Below are positions 1-7,060 of a DNA stretch of 64,000 nucleotides, piece after piece. The position numbers were made by a program, and so were the translations under genes. This DNA is from Legionella qingyii (GTDB taxonomy: Bacteria; Pseudomonadota; Gammaproteobacteria; Legionellales; Legionellaceae). Below the pieces are notes generated by a model, which saw only the letters and a list, made by a program, of their open reading frames with translations, was not told where the DNA came from and made no database searches. Location of the stretch: positions 1-64,000 of the forward strand of contig NZ_QHJG01000006.1 of NCBI RefSeq assembly GCF_003184185.1. Reading direction: 5' to 3'. Position 1 is the first letter of the stretch. Every line of letters starts with the position of its first letter.

Positions 1-1
1 C

Positions 2-130
2 TCTTTCTACTCAATACTTAAGAAAAGTGATTGGTTTTTAAACTTTGATGAAATCGCCCTGAAAAATGATCCATCGCCTGATTTATTTAATATTTCCTTA
101 AGAATTGAACGATACAATGGCGTCAATTAA
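2..130 (+). CDS. C-terminal end of a gene cut by the window edge, product unknown
   Basis: One frame is open from the first bases of the window to a TAA at 128-130 and gives 42 residues ending in RIERYNGVN. The residue mix is ordinary for a protein and a hairpin follows the stop at once, which fits the real end of a gene. The piece is too short to name a family. It could also be a chance open frame. Confidence 0.4.
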   Translation, partial: SFYSILKKSDWFLNFDEIALKNDPSPDLFNISLRIERYNGVN

Positions 131-477
131 TGAGCTATTCATACAGATAAGTATCAAATGGTTTAATATCTGTATGAGCGGAGGACTGATACAACTTAGG
201 CAATCTTAAATCAATAAGCTGAAATTATGTTGAGATAGATTTTTTAAGTTATCAGTGTGCTCAAAACAATCCAATAATAAAAACCTACGACAAAAGCACT
301 ATGTGTGTTGCTTTACGTTTTGATCAAACCTTTTTCATCACCTTTCTTAAACATAATCAAATAATACCTACAGCGAATTGAGCAAGATTTCCTGGGAGCA
401 GCAATTTTTTATCTCGAATTACTTAACAGGTGCAGCATTTTGGCTGAGCTCATTATTAATTTTTAAGTAGGTATCCC
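131..477. other. Intergenic region upstream of the F-box/CaaX gene
   Basis: The stretch is AT-rich and holds no convincing reading frame. Apart from the hairpin at 139-177 I see no repeat and no RNA gene. It must carry the promoter of the gene at 478. I could not confidently pick out -35/-10 boxes or a PmrA or CpxR site. Confidence 0.4.
139..177. terminator. Perfect 11-bp inverted repeat, hairpin after the first gene
   Basis: TCATACAGATA at 139-149 is exactly complementary to TATCTGTATGA at 167-177, with a 17-base loop. It starts 9 bases after the upstream stop codon. No T-run follows, so it may be a weak terminator, an mRNA-stabilising hairpin or an operator. Confidence 0.35.
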
Positions 478-3400
478 ATGAACGACAAACACGATCAGAA
501 TCAACAAGAACAAATAGCGCTGATAAGAGCAGAACGTGCACGACAATTTGCAGAACAAAAAGCAAAAGAAGAGGCAAAAGGATTGCTAGAACATTTAAAT
601 GTTCTTAATGAATTCTTCCATCACTATACATTTCCCAAAGACACACATGAAGATATTTATGCGACAACAGAACGTACCAACCAATACGTAACCGCGGTGT
701 TCGAGTTACAACCCGTACTTAATGAATTAATCCAAAAATGGGATGGTATTGAATCCGAGCTAAGGCTACTCAGTCATGCGATGCAATTGCTTGCTACGGG
801 CAAATCCAGTGCTTTAGGCGATTCATTTGAACATGAGTTAACGCAATTTTTTAAGTGTCTTCCTGTGTTGCTGGAGCATATAAACGAGGTGACGTCGCAT
901 ATTAATGACCGAGATGAAGAGCGGCGCTATCATGATCAGAGTATTCTCGTCGAAGTGCGGGTGCTTCAGGAGCACTTGCAACAGATTCTTCATCAGCTAT
1001 CTGGAGTGCAATTGCATGATGTTGATGAAAAGGCAGTTTCAGCTGTTGCGGCCGCACCGAGTAAGGCACTTGATGTAACAGAAGATGTTAAAGATATCAA
1101 TCAAGACAATCCTTTTTTTTCACTTCCTGACGAAATGATGATGTCGATTCTACGCCACTTACCGCCACAGGATTTGCTTAATGCCCGATGGATGGCTAAA
1201 TCAAAAACCGCAGTAGTTGATGCCACACTAGAAATGATAACCCGACCGTATTTTATCATCGATTACTTAAGCCATGCGGATGGAATTGCTGGCCATCAGT
1301 TTACAGCGTTTTATCAGCGAACCCCACGTTATCAAGAGCTAAAGCGCAAAGTCCTGGCAAATGAGCCTCTCACTGCCGAAGAAACTATTTGCTATACGCT
1401 CACCCGCGATTGCAACGTCTTACCCGCTAACTTAACAGAGGCCATGCAGGAACTGCCCTTAGATGAAGCCACCAAGAACCACTTGGAACTGATTCGTGCT
1501 GCTTCAGAAGAAATTCGTGCAATTGATGATATATATATAAGATACTTTAGTTGGCCAACGGAGGGCATTGCGAATAAAGCGATGGCTCATCGCGCTAATT
1601 TATTGGAGCACCTGAAACTACATCCAAATCAATTTGTTAATGTTTTGGCTGGGGCCAATTTTAGTGTTGGGCACTTCTCCGGTGTGGACTTTTCTTATCT
1701 TAATCTAAGAGGCATAAACTTTAGAGAAGCTGACCTTCGAGGGACCAATTTTAGTGGGGCTTTTCTTGCTGGAGTGAACCTGAACAGTGCTCTATTGTTC
1801 GGTGCTGATTTTACCGATGCGAAACTGGGCGGCGTGCAGTTACATTGCGTGAATTGTGATGGTATGGATCTGTCGGCAATGAATTTAGAAGGAATAGATT
1901 TTGAATGGGCCTATATTCGCGGTGCGAAATTATTGCCTGCGGGTGCCCTAAATAGCCCGGAAGAATTAAGCGCTGTGTTAGCTCAATTTGTACAAAGCAT
2001 TGCAAATCATTCTTCTGGTAGCAAGCGTAAACTACAAGAACACATGTTAGCAGAAATTGCGCAGCATCTTGAGCTCTCCACCGAACACAGTTTAAGAGAA
2101 AAAATCGACTTGCTGGATGTTGCTTTAGCAGAGATTGATCCAGGCGAGCTGATTGTAGGGGTATTCCCATTCCAAAATGCCTGCCAGAAATTAAAAGAAA
2201 AAATGACCTCCGCACAACCTATACAGGACATTGCAGATCATCCGTTGAAAAACGAGGCAAAGGAGATTCTTGAGCGAATTTTGGGGATGCTACACGGAAC
2301 GGACGAAGCTGAAGAAAAAAGGCCAAGCTGGCTTCCAAAACGGAAACAGATTAACGTTCAGGCCTATATGCGGCAATGCCGCTTATTGGTGGATTGTATT
2401 AAAAAATACCCTGAGCTAAATAATGGTCTCAAGGTTGCCAACGCGCTCGGTATTAGCCCTGAAATGTGGCATATGCTTTATACTACATATCCGGCTTTTT
2501 TTAATTTTTATCCTTCTTATTCGCCAATTTTAGTCGATTATCCTCGAGATAAACAACAAACGGATGATGAAGCGAGATATTATGCAAGTGAGGTATTTAA
2601 TGGCTATAAGTTTAATATCAGATTACTGCAAAAAATAAAATGGAACGAGTTAGATCGATATTTATATGGAGAAGAAGATTTTGTTATCCTGGAAGGCAAT
2701 GAATTTGATGAAAAGAAAGTAAAACTGGGTGATTTGTTGATTACTTTTTGCCCTAAGGGAAGTGATTTTCCAAAATTTGAAGTGATTGATTTTGAACGCC
2801 ACAAACTAAAACCTGCTTTTTCAATTAATTTAGCGCATTATGGGAACATATCTTTGGAGGCATGCGTACCATTCGATCCCTTTGATATTGATCCTTCGCA
2901 AAAATTTAAAGCTTTCTGGTTGACTGTTGATGACATTCAATATTTCCCAGCGGCTTATGCATTAAAACAACAAATTATAGAAAGGGTGTTTGCATCTGAA
3001 CGCGTCAATCGTAATCGTAAGCAAGAACTATTTTTTCCGATTTTCGAACAACATGAAGATAAAGATGAAAATCAATTGGCTGTGTTGCCCACGGAATTGC
3101 TTGATATGGTTTGTGCCTATGTTCATATGAACCGATTTAGGTCGCACAAAAATACTTCTCCCTTAGTTCAAGTAGGTGAGTTACACGGACAGTTTTTCAG
3201 GGAACGAGCCAAATCATTGCCAGAGAACACTACAAATCGACATGTTGGCTCAAGCTCCATGGCAAAAGAAAAGGAGATAACTACTGTGGAAAACCAGGAG
3301 CCTAAATCTGCTGAGAAGCTTGCTGCACCAAGAGCTCACGGATTATTTGCAGAGACTCAAAATGGAATCACCCAGGAACGCACAGCGCCGGTTGTAGCGC

Positions 3401-3507
3401 CTGTGATTCCAGAGCAAGGAAGAGGGCGACCAGTCCAAGATGGGACTCAAGGAGACTCTGAAACCTGTCTTCCTAAGCCTAGTATTGGTAGTTGCTTAAT
3501 TTCATAA
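478..3507 (+). CDS. F-box / pentapeptide-repeat protein with C-terminal CaaX box, candidate Dot/Icm effector
   Basis: This 1009-residue protein has a charged, probably coiled-coil N-terminus (about residues 1-45). An F-box follows at about 211-255 (SLPDEMMMSILRHLPPQDLL). A run of pentapeptide repeats spans about 391-485, with ANFSG, ADLRG and ADFTD-like units. The last four residues are CLIS, a CaaX box of the type recognised by farnesyltransferase. A second LPTELLDMVCAYV stretch near 866 looks like a weaker F-box. F-boxes bind SKP1 in SCF ubiquitin ligases, and prenylation anchors proteins to host membranes; L. pneumophila AnkB combines an F-box with a CaaX tail. By analogy this is probably a translocated effector that brings a host ubiquitin ligase to a membrane. 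The ATG at 478 fits the upstream TAGG. Translocation and substrate are inference. Confidence 0.85.
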   Translation: MNDKHDQNQQEQIALIRAERARQFAEQKAKEEAKGLLEHLNVLNEFFHHYTFPKDTHEDIYATTERTNQYVTAVFELQPVLNELIQKWDGIESELRLLSHAMQLLATGKSSALGDSFEHELTQFFKCLPVLLEHINEVTSHINDRDEERRYHDQSILVEVRVLQEHLQQILHQLSGVQLHDVDEKAVSAVAAAPSKALDVTEDVKDINQDNPFFSLPDEMMMSILRHLPPQDLLNARWMAKSKTAVVDATLEMITRPYFIIDYLSHADGIAGHQFTAFYQRTPRYQELKRKVLANEPLTAEETICYTLTRDCNVLPANLTEAMQELPLDEATKNHLELIRAASEEIRAIDDIYIRYFSWPTEGIANKAMAHRANLLEHLKLHPNQFVNVLAGANFSVGHFSGVDFSYLNLRGINFREADLRGTNFSGAFLAGVNLNSALLFGADFTDAKLGGVQLHCVNCDGMDLSAMNLEGIDFEWAYIRGAKLLPAGALNSPEELSAVLAQFVQSIANHSSGSKRKLQEHMLAEIAQHLELSTEHSLREKIDLLDVALAEIDPGELIVGVFPFQNACQKLKEKMTSAQPIQDIADHPLKNEAKEILERILGMLHGTDEAEEKRPSWLPKRKQINVQAYMRQCRLLVDCIKKYPELNNGLKVANALGISPEMWHMLYTTYPAFFNFYPSYSPILVDYPRDKQQTDDEARYYASEVFNGYKFNIRLLQKIKWNELDRYLYGEEDFVILEGNEFDEKKVKLGDLLITFCPKGSDFPKFEVIDFERHKLKPAFSINLAHYGNISLEACVPFDPFDIDPSQKFKAFWLTVDDIQYFPAAYALKQQIIERVFASERVNRNRKQELFFPIFEQHEDKDENQLAVLPTELLDMVCAYVHMNRFRSHKNTSPLVQVGELHGQFFRERAKSLPENTTNRHVGSSSMAKEKEITTVENQEPKSAEKLAAPRAHGLFAETQNGITQERTAPVVAPVIPEQGRGRPVQDGTQGDSETCLPKPSIGSCLIS

Positions 3508-3521
3508 ATTAATACTCAGAT

Positions 3522-3561
3522 CCAACCGTATTTGGTTCCTCCAGCTTACAGATACGGTTGG
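3522..3561 (+). terminator. Hairpin after the F-box/CaaX gene
   Basis: CCAACCGTAT at 3522-3531 and ATACGGTTGG at 3552-3561 form a perfect 10-bp stem with a 20-base loop, 14 bases after the stop. There is only an AT-rich tail and no T-run, so termination strength is uncertain. Confidence 0.4.
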
Positions 3562-3612
3562 CAAATTATACCCCTTGCGAATAAAGTTTTTCGGTTTCTA
3601 CCTAAAATGAGC

Positions 3613-3675
3613 GTGTCGTTCCCGCCCGCTTGAAGCGACAAACGAAGTCAAATTTTTTAAGCGGGAATCCATAAC
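3613..3675. repeat. Dispersed palindromic repeat (TTCCCGC...GCGGGAA)
   Basis: TTCCCGC at 3619-3625 pairs with GCGGGAA at 3661-3667. The flanks (GTGTCG and TCCATAAC) resemble those of the repeat at 5500-5583, so this looks like a diverged copy of the same intergenic family. Confidence 0.5.
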
Positions 3676-3804
3676 AGAATATGAGCGAAGAAAATAGGGC
3701 GAACGATTGATATCCCTCGCACGTCACTGGTGAAGTGATACCGACTAAGGTATTATTCCTTATTAAGGAGAAGGCTAAGCCCTAAGGATGGGAGTTCATT
3801 GTTA

Positions 3805-4170
3805 ATGAAACGTCTTGGTTTATCATTGCTACTGATTCTGGTTGGCTGTGGTGCTGCATCGGCTGCGCAAAAGACAGTTGTCTGCCATATGCAAGGAATA
3901 GAAGATGCTATTTCCTTTGCGCAACCCAATAAAATTGGGGATTTACCCAAAATTGATTTTGATTATCCAGTGAATGTTACTCGGTTCAGCCTGCGAGCTG
4001 ATAATTTACTGCTCCTCGCGATGGATCAAGATGAGAAAGATCGCCCACGGATTTTCTTTTCAGCACAATTCAATAAACAAAAACAAGCTTATATTGGCCA
4101 ATTTATGACGGATTCTGGCGGCAATGAATTGCAACTGGATAACGGTCCCCTTTCTTGTACATTAAAATAA
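3805..4170 (+). CDS. Small predicted lipoprotein or periplasmic protein, function unknown
   Basis: The protein is about 121 residues when started at the ATG at 3805. That ATG is preceded by a GGGAG ribosome site and is better than the TTG two codons upstream. It begins with a signal peptide (KRLGLSLLLILVGCGAASAA). LVGC can act as a lipobox, giving a lipid-anchored protein, or the signal may be cut after ASA. The mature part has two cysteines, in VVCHMQG and near the end in LSCTLK, that could pair. I recognise no family. It stands alone between a repeat and the convergent hxlR-type gene. Confidence 0.65.
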   Translation: MKRLGLSLLLILVGCGAASAAQKTVVCHMQGIEDAISFAQPNKIGDLPKIDFDYPVNVTRFSLRADNLLLLAMDQDEKDRPRIFFSAQFNKQKQAYIGQFMTDSGGNELQLDNGPLSCTLK

Positions 4171-4193
4171 ATTAAGGTTCTTAGGAGGGCTCG

Positions 4194-4526
4194 CTAAGGT
4201 TCAAGCGAACGATTGAGTTCTTCGATTTCATCGAGAATCTTTAGAAATTTTTCTCCAAATGGGGTAACGAAATACTCAACCCTAGGTGGAAGTTCGTGAA
4301 ACGTTGTTTTACCAAGGATGCCAAATTCAAGATTTTTTCTAAGACATTGATTTAAAACCTTAGTGGTGAGCCCTTCGACACGGCGAACCATTTCCCCGGG
4401 ACGATTGATTCCATCTCGCAAAAGAGAATAGATGGTAAGAGACCACTTACAACCGTATATTGTCTCAACCATAGTTGCTGCTTTTAAGGTTTTTTTTTCG
4501 TTCAACGCGTTCTTCAAATAATTCAA
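4194..4526 (-). CDS. HxlR-family winged-helix transcriptional regulator
   Basis: This 110-residue protein matches the HxlR/MarR-like layout: GCKWSLTIYSLLRDG for helix 1, RPGEMVRRVEGLTTKVLNQCLRK-type wing-helix residues, and PPRVEYFVTPFGEKF near the end, which is the family's PPRVEY-LT-G signature. Regulators of this family usually control an adjacent divergent oxidoreductase, and here an SDR gene starts 112 bases away. The longest frame begins at a TTG (4526) with no good ribosome site; an ATG 18 codons in is possible but would trim the first helix. Cysteines are present, but redox sensing is not shown. Confidence 0.85.
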   Translation of the reverse strand: MNYLKNALNEKKTLKAATMVETIYGCKWSLTIYSLLRDGINRPGEMVRRVEGLTTKVLNQCLRKNLEFGILGKTTFHELPPRVEYFVTPFGEKFLKILDEIEELNRSLEP

Positions 4527-4530
4527 TAAT

Positions 4531-4570
4531 CAGTACCAATAAGTACCTACTGTACCACTAAGTACTTACT
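4531..4570. promoter_or_regulatory. Repeated AAGTACyTACT boxes between hxlR-type gene and SDR gene
   Basis: The divergent intergenic region holds CAGTACCAAT, AAGTACCTAC, TGTACCACTA and AGTACTTACT in a row. This gives two copies of AAGTACyTACT spaced about 19 bases apart, with GTAC cores throughout. HxlR-type regulators commonly bind such repeated, partly palindromic boxes at the divergent promoter. Operator function is inference from position. Confidence 0.5.
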
Positions 4571-4637
4571 TTTTTTAAGATTATATATCTCCCATACTCA
4601 GCAGAACAGATAGTTTACTAACTAAAAGGTGAGGGAC

Positions 4638-5402
4638 ATGTTACATCATAATTTAGCCATTATTATAGGTGGCTCTAGTGGTATGGGATTGGAAGCAGCA
4701 AAAAAACTAGCCGCAAGTGAACTTGATTTACTCATCACGGGAAGAAGTGAGCACAAGTTGAAGCATGCTGCCAATGAAATAAGACGGGTAGGAGGCAAAG
4801 TCGAAGAGTTAGTTACTGATCTTTATGATAATGCTCAGGTCGCACAATTGGTTATGAACATAAAAAATGAGACGCGCAAAATAAAATATCTTATTAATGC
4901 AGCTGGCTATTTTAAACCCATAAGTTTTTTAGACCATACAGAAGAGGATTATGATCTACAAGTAAACCTCAACAAAGCATTTTTCTTTATTACGCAAGCA
5001 GTTGCAGAGAAGATGAAGCACGAGGGAGGTGGCGCAATAGTTAATATTGGCTCCATGTGGGCGCATCAAGCAGTCAAGGCAACGCCTTCCTCGGCCTATT
5101 CGATGCAAAAGGCGGGTCTTCATTCATTCACCCAACATTTAGCCATGGAGCTTGCGGATCATAACATCAGAGTGAATGCGGTAGCCCCTGCAGTGGTCGT
5201 AACACCCATCTATAAGTCATTCATCAAGGAAGATCAAATTGAAGTATCGCTGCAGGATTTCAATAGCTTCCACCCGATTGGCAGGGTAGGCAAAGCCACT
5301 GATGTGGCGAATGCCATTGAATTCCTGTTGTCCGACAAATCAAGCTGGATCACTGGGGAAATCATCAATGTTGACGGGGGTGTTATGGCGGGAAGAACTT
5401 AA
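4638..5402 (+). CDS. Short-chain dehydrogenase/reductase (SDR)
   Basis: The protein is about 254 residues, typical of a classical SDR. It has the nucleotide-binding GGSSGMG motif near the N-terminus, the INAAG strand motif, a catalytic serine in NIGSM, and the YSMQK active site (Y-x3-K). It ends with the usual SSWITGEIINVDGG segment. It would be an NAD(P)(H)-dependent oxidoreductase acting on a small alcohol or carbonyl; the substrate cannot be told. The ATG at 4638 has an AAGGTGAGG ribosome site just upstream and is preferred over the GTG at 4629. It is divergent from, and probably controlled by, the HxlR regulator. Confidence 0.9.
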   Translation: MLHHNLAIIIGGSSGMGLEAAKKLAASELDLLITGRSEHKLKHAANEIRRVGGKVEELVTDLYDNAQVAQLVMNIKNETRKIKYLINAAGYFKPISFLDHTEEDYDLQVNLNKAFFFITQAVAEKMKHEGGGAIVNIGSMWAHQAVKATPSSAYSMQKAGLHSFTQHLAMELADHNIRVNAVAPAVVVTPIYKSFIKEDQIEVSLQDFNSFHPIGRVGKATDVANAIEFLLSDKSSWITGEIINVDGGVMAGRT

Positions 5403-5440
5403 CAAAGTCCGTGAGCGATACTCTATTAAGTTAAAGAACA

Positions 5441-5628
5441 AATCCCTCCCCCGTTTACGGGCGAGGGGAAAGGGCGCGACCATTAAGGTAAGGATTCTTG
5501 TCATTCCCGCGAAGGCGGGAATCTATTCTTAAATTTGGCACTACGCCTTGTCAGATATGGGTTCCCACCTTCGCAGGAACGACAGTTTGTTAGTGGGCAC
5601 TTTCTCCCCAAGGGGAGAAGGGATCTTT
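5441..5628. repeat. Nested palindromic intergenic repeat (MITE-like)
   Basis: The inner arms at about 5500-5526 (CATTCCCGCGAAGGCGGGAA) and 5555-5583 (GTTCCCACCTTCGCAGGAAC) are imperfect inverted repeats. The left arm is itself a small palindrome. The outer arms, CCCTCCCCCG...GAGGGGAAAGGG at about 5444-5473 and TTTCTCCCCAAGGGGAGAAG at about 5601-5620, also mirror each other. It lies between two converging genes and could terminate both. It is related to the repeat near 3613-3675. Confidence 0.6.
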
Positions 5629-5633
5629 AATTC

Positions 5634-6815
5634 TTATTCAGGGTGAAATCGCTTAAAGAACTGGAGCATTTCATAAAAGACATAGGGGCTAGCATCGCGA
5701 TGATCGAGGGTATCACTTACTGATTTAATAAAGACAGCACTGCCCGATTTCTTAAACTGTTCATAGGCTATTTCTGCCCCATGATAAGGAACGTCTGTAT
5801 CCCCCTTGGTGCCAACAAGCAATAAAGGTGCTGTTGGCGAAAAACTATAATGATTGAAATAGTTTTTCAGTTTCTCTGAATTGTCTTCTGTATGATTCAA
5901 TATGGCATCAAAAAATTCGGGTTGAAAAATTAATGCTGGGTTTTGCGGCAGAGCATTCAGTATTTCCTTAGTGGAATGGTGCCCATCAAATAATTCAGGA
6001 ATAGTAGCATGATAAGGACTGACAAATAGCTGATTTAAATCGAGCCAATAGTTTTTATAGGTTTGTAGCGAATAGAAAAAGTACGCTAAATATGCGGTGG
6101 CTCGAGGCCCCGGATTGCGCATAATAAATTGCATGGTTTCATTCCAGTCGTAAGGCGCGGAGCCTAAAGCAACAGCAGTAACTGGTATATCGGGATACTG
6201 GGTGGTCAGTAACTCAAACAGTACTAAAGAGGAAAATCCTCCTTCTGAATAACCACCAATATAGAGCTGGTCATTAAGATCAATTTTTATTATTTTGGCT
6301 AGCTGCTTGGCGGCTAACAGCATATTCATACTGCTACTGGCCAGGGTTTCATATTGTACGTAAGGATGAAGTGGAAGTTCGTTGTCTCCAAAGCCAAGAT
6401 AATCCGGCATAACGGTTAGATAGCCACCATGGCTGGAAAATAAAGCCGGATAAATCGCATCCCCTTCCTTCATCTTCGAAGGTGCATCCTCATGGTTGAA
6501 ACGTGTTCCATGCTGATAGCTGACAATTCCTAGTGTATCGTTTATATGAGGTACAGCCACCAAGCCTGAGGCCGTGGTGATATGGCCATCAGGAGCTGGG
6601 GTTTTATAGTTGATTTTATAAAGAGTTACATCGTAATTGGCTTCAAGTGCATCAAGTGGATGCATTTTTTTTAATGCTACTTGCGCCATCTCTTTAGAAA
6701 AGGTTCCTAAATAATTATAATTAACTAGGATTTCATTACGTTCTTGCGATTGGCCATAGGTGATACTTAAGAAGAAATATAAGGAGAAGAAAATAATTTT
6801 TTTTAAATTTGCCAT
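5634..6815 (-). CDS. Secreted alpha/beta hydrolase (lipase/esterase-like)
   Basis: The 393-residue protein starts with a signal peptide (hydrophobic residues 8-20, then GQSQE). It has an alpha/beta hydrolase core with the nucleophile elbow GYSEG (Ser about 190) and an upstream HG dipeptide (YQHGTRF) that can form the oxyanion hole. An acid occurs in VGTKGDTDVPY and a late His in LDHRDAS, completing a Ser-Asp-His triad. The overall pattern resembles bacterial secretory lipases and prolyl-peptidase-like esterases. It probably acts on ester substrates outside the cytoplasm; the substrate is unknown. It converges on the SDR gene with a palindromic repeat between them. Confidence 0.8.
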   Translation of the reverse strand: MANLKKIIFFSLYFFLSITYGQSQERNEILVNYNYLGTFSKEMAQVALKKMHPLDALEANYDVTLYKINYKTPAPDGHITTASGLVAVPHINDTLGIVSYQHGTRFNHEDAPSKMKEGDAIYPALFSSHGGYLTVMPDYLGFGDNELPLHPYVQYETLASSSMNMLLAAKQLAKIIKIDLNDQLYIGGYSEGGFSSLVLFELLTTQYPDIPVTAVALGSAPYDWNETMQFIMRNPGPRATAYLAYFFYSLQTYKNYWLDLNQLFVSPYHATIPELFDGHHSTKEILNALPQNPALIFQPEFFDAILNHTEDNSEKLKNYFNHYSFSPTAPLLLVGTKGDTDVPYHGAEIAYEQFKKSGSAVFIKSVSDTLDHRDASPYVFYEMLQFFKRFHPE

Positions 6816-7060
6816 CGCGATTTAGTTCCAAATAATCTTTAAAAGACAAGTACATTAAGAAAGCTCTACAACTCAGATTCAACTTTTTCTTCAGGGTTGT
6901 CAATTATAAATTTTCGCTGCATCTTATTGTTTAATAATCATATTTTAAGATTTATGTGAACAATCCAACACTCTGTATATATATTTACATCTGATAAAGG
7001 TTAAAATTGGGCCATGTTAATGTAATTAGGTAGTATTTAGATAAAACAGGATGTGGACAA

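Noticed and set aside
1811..2231. Two minus-strand frames inside the F-box/CaaX gene
   Set aside because: Antisense shadows of a clear coding region with pentapeptide repeats.
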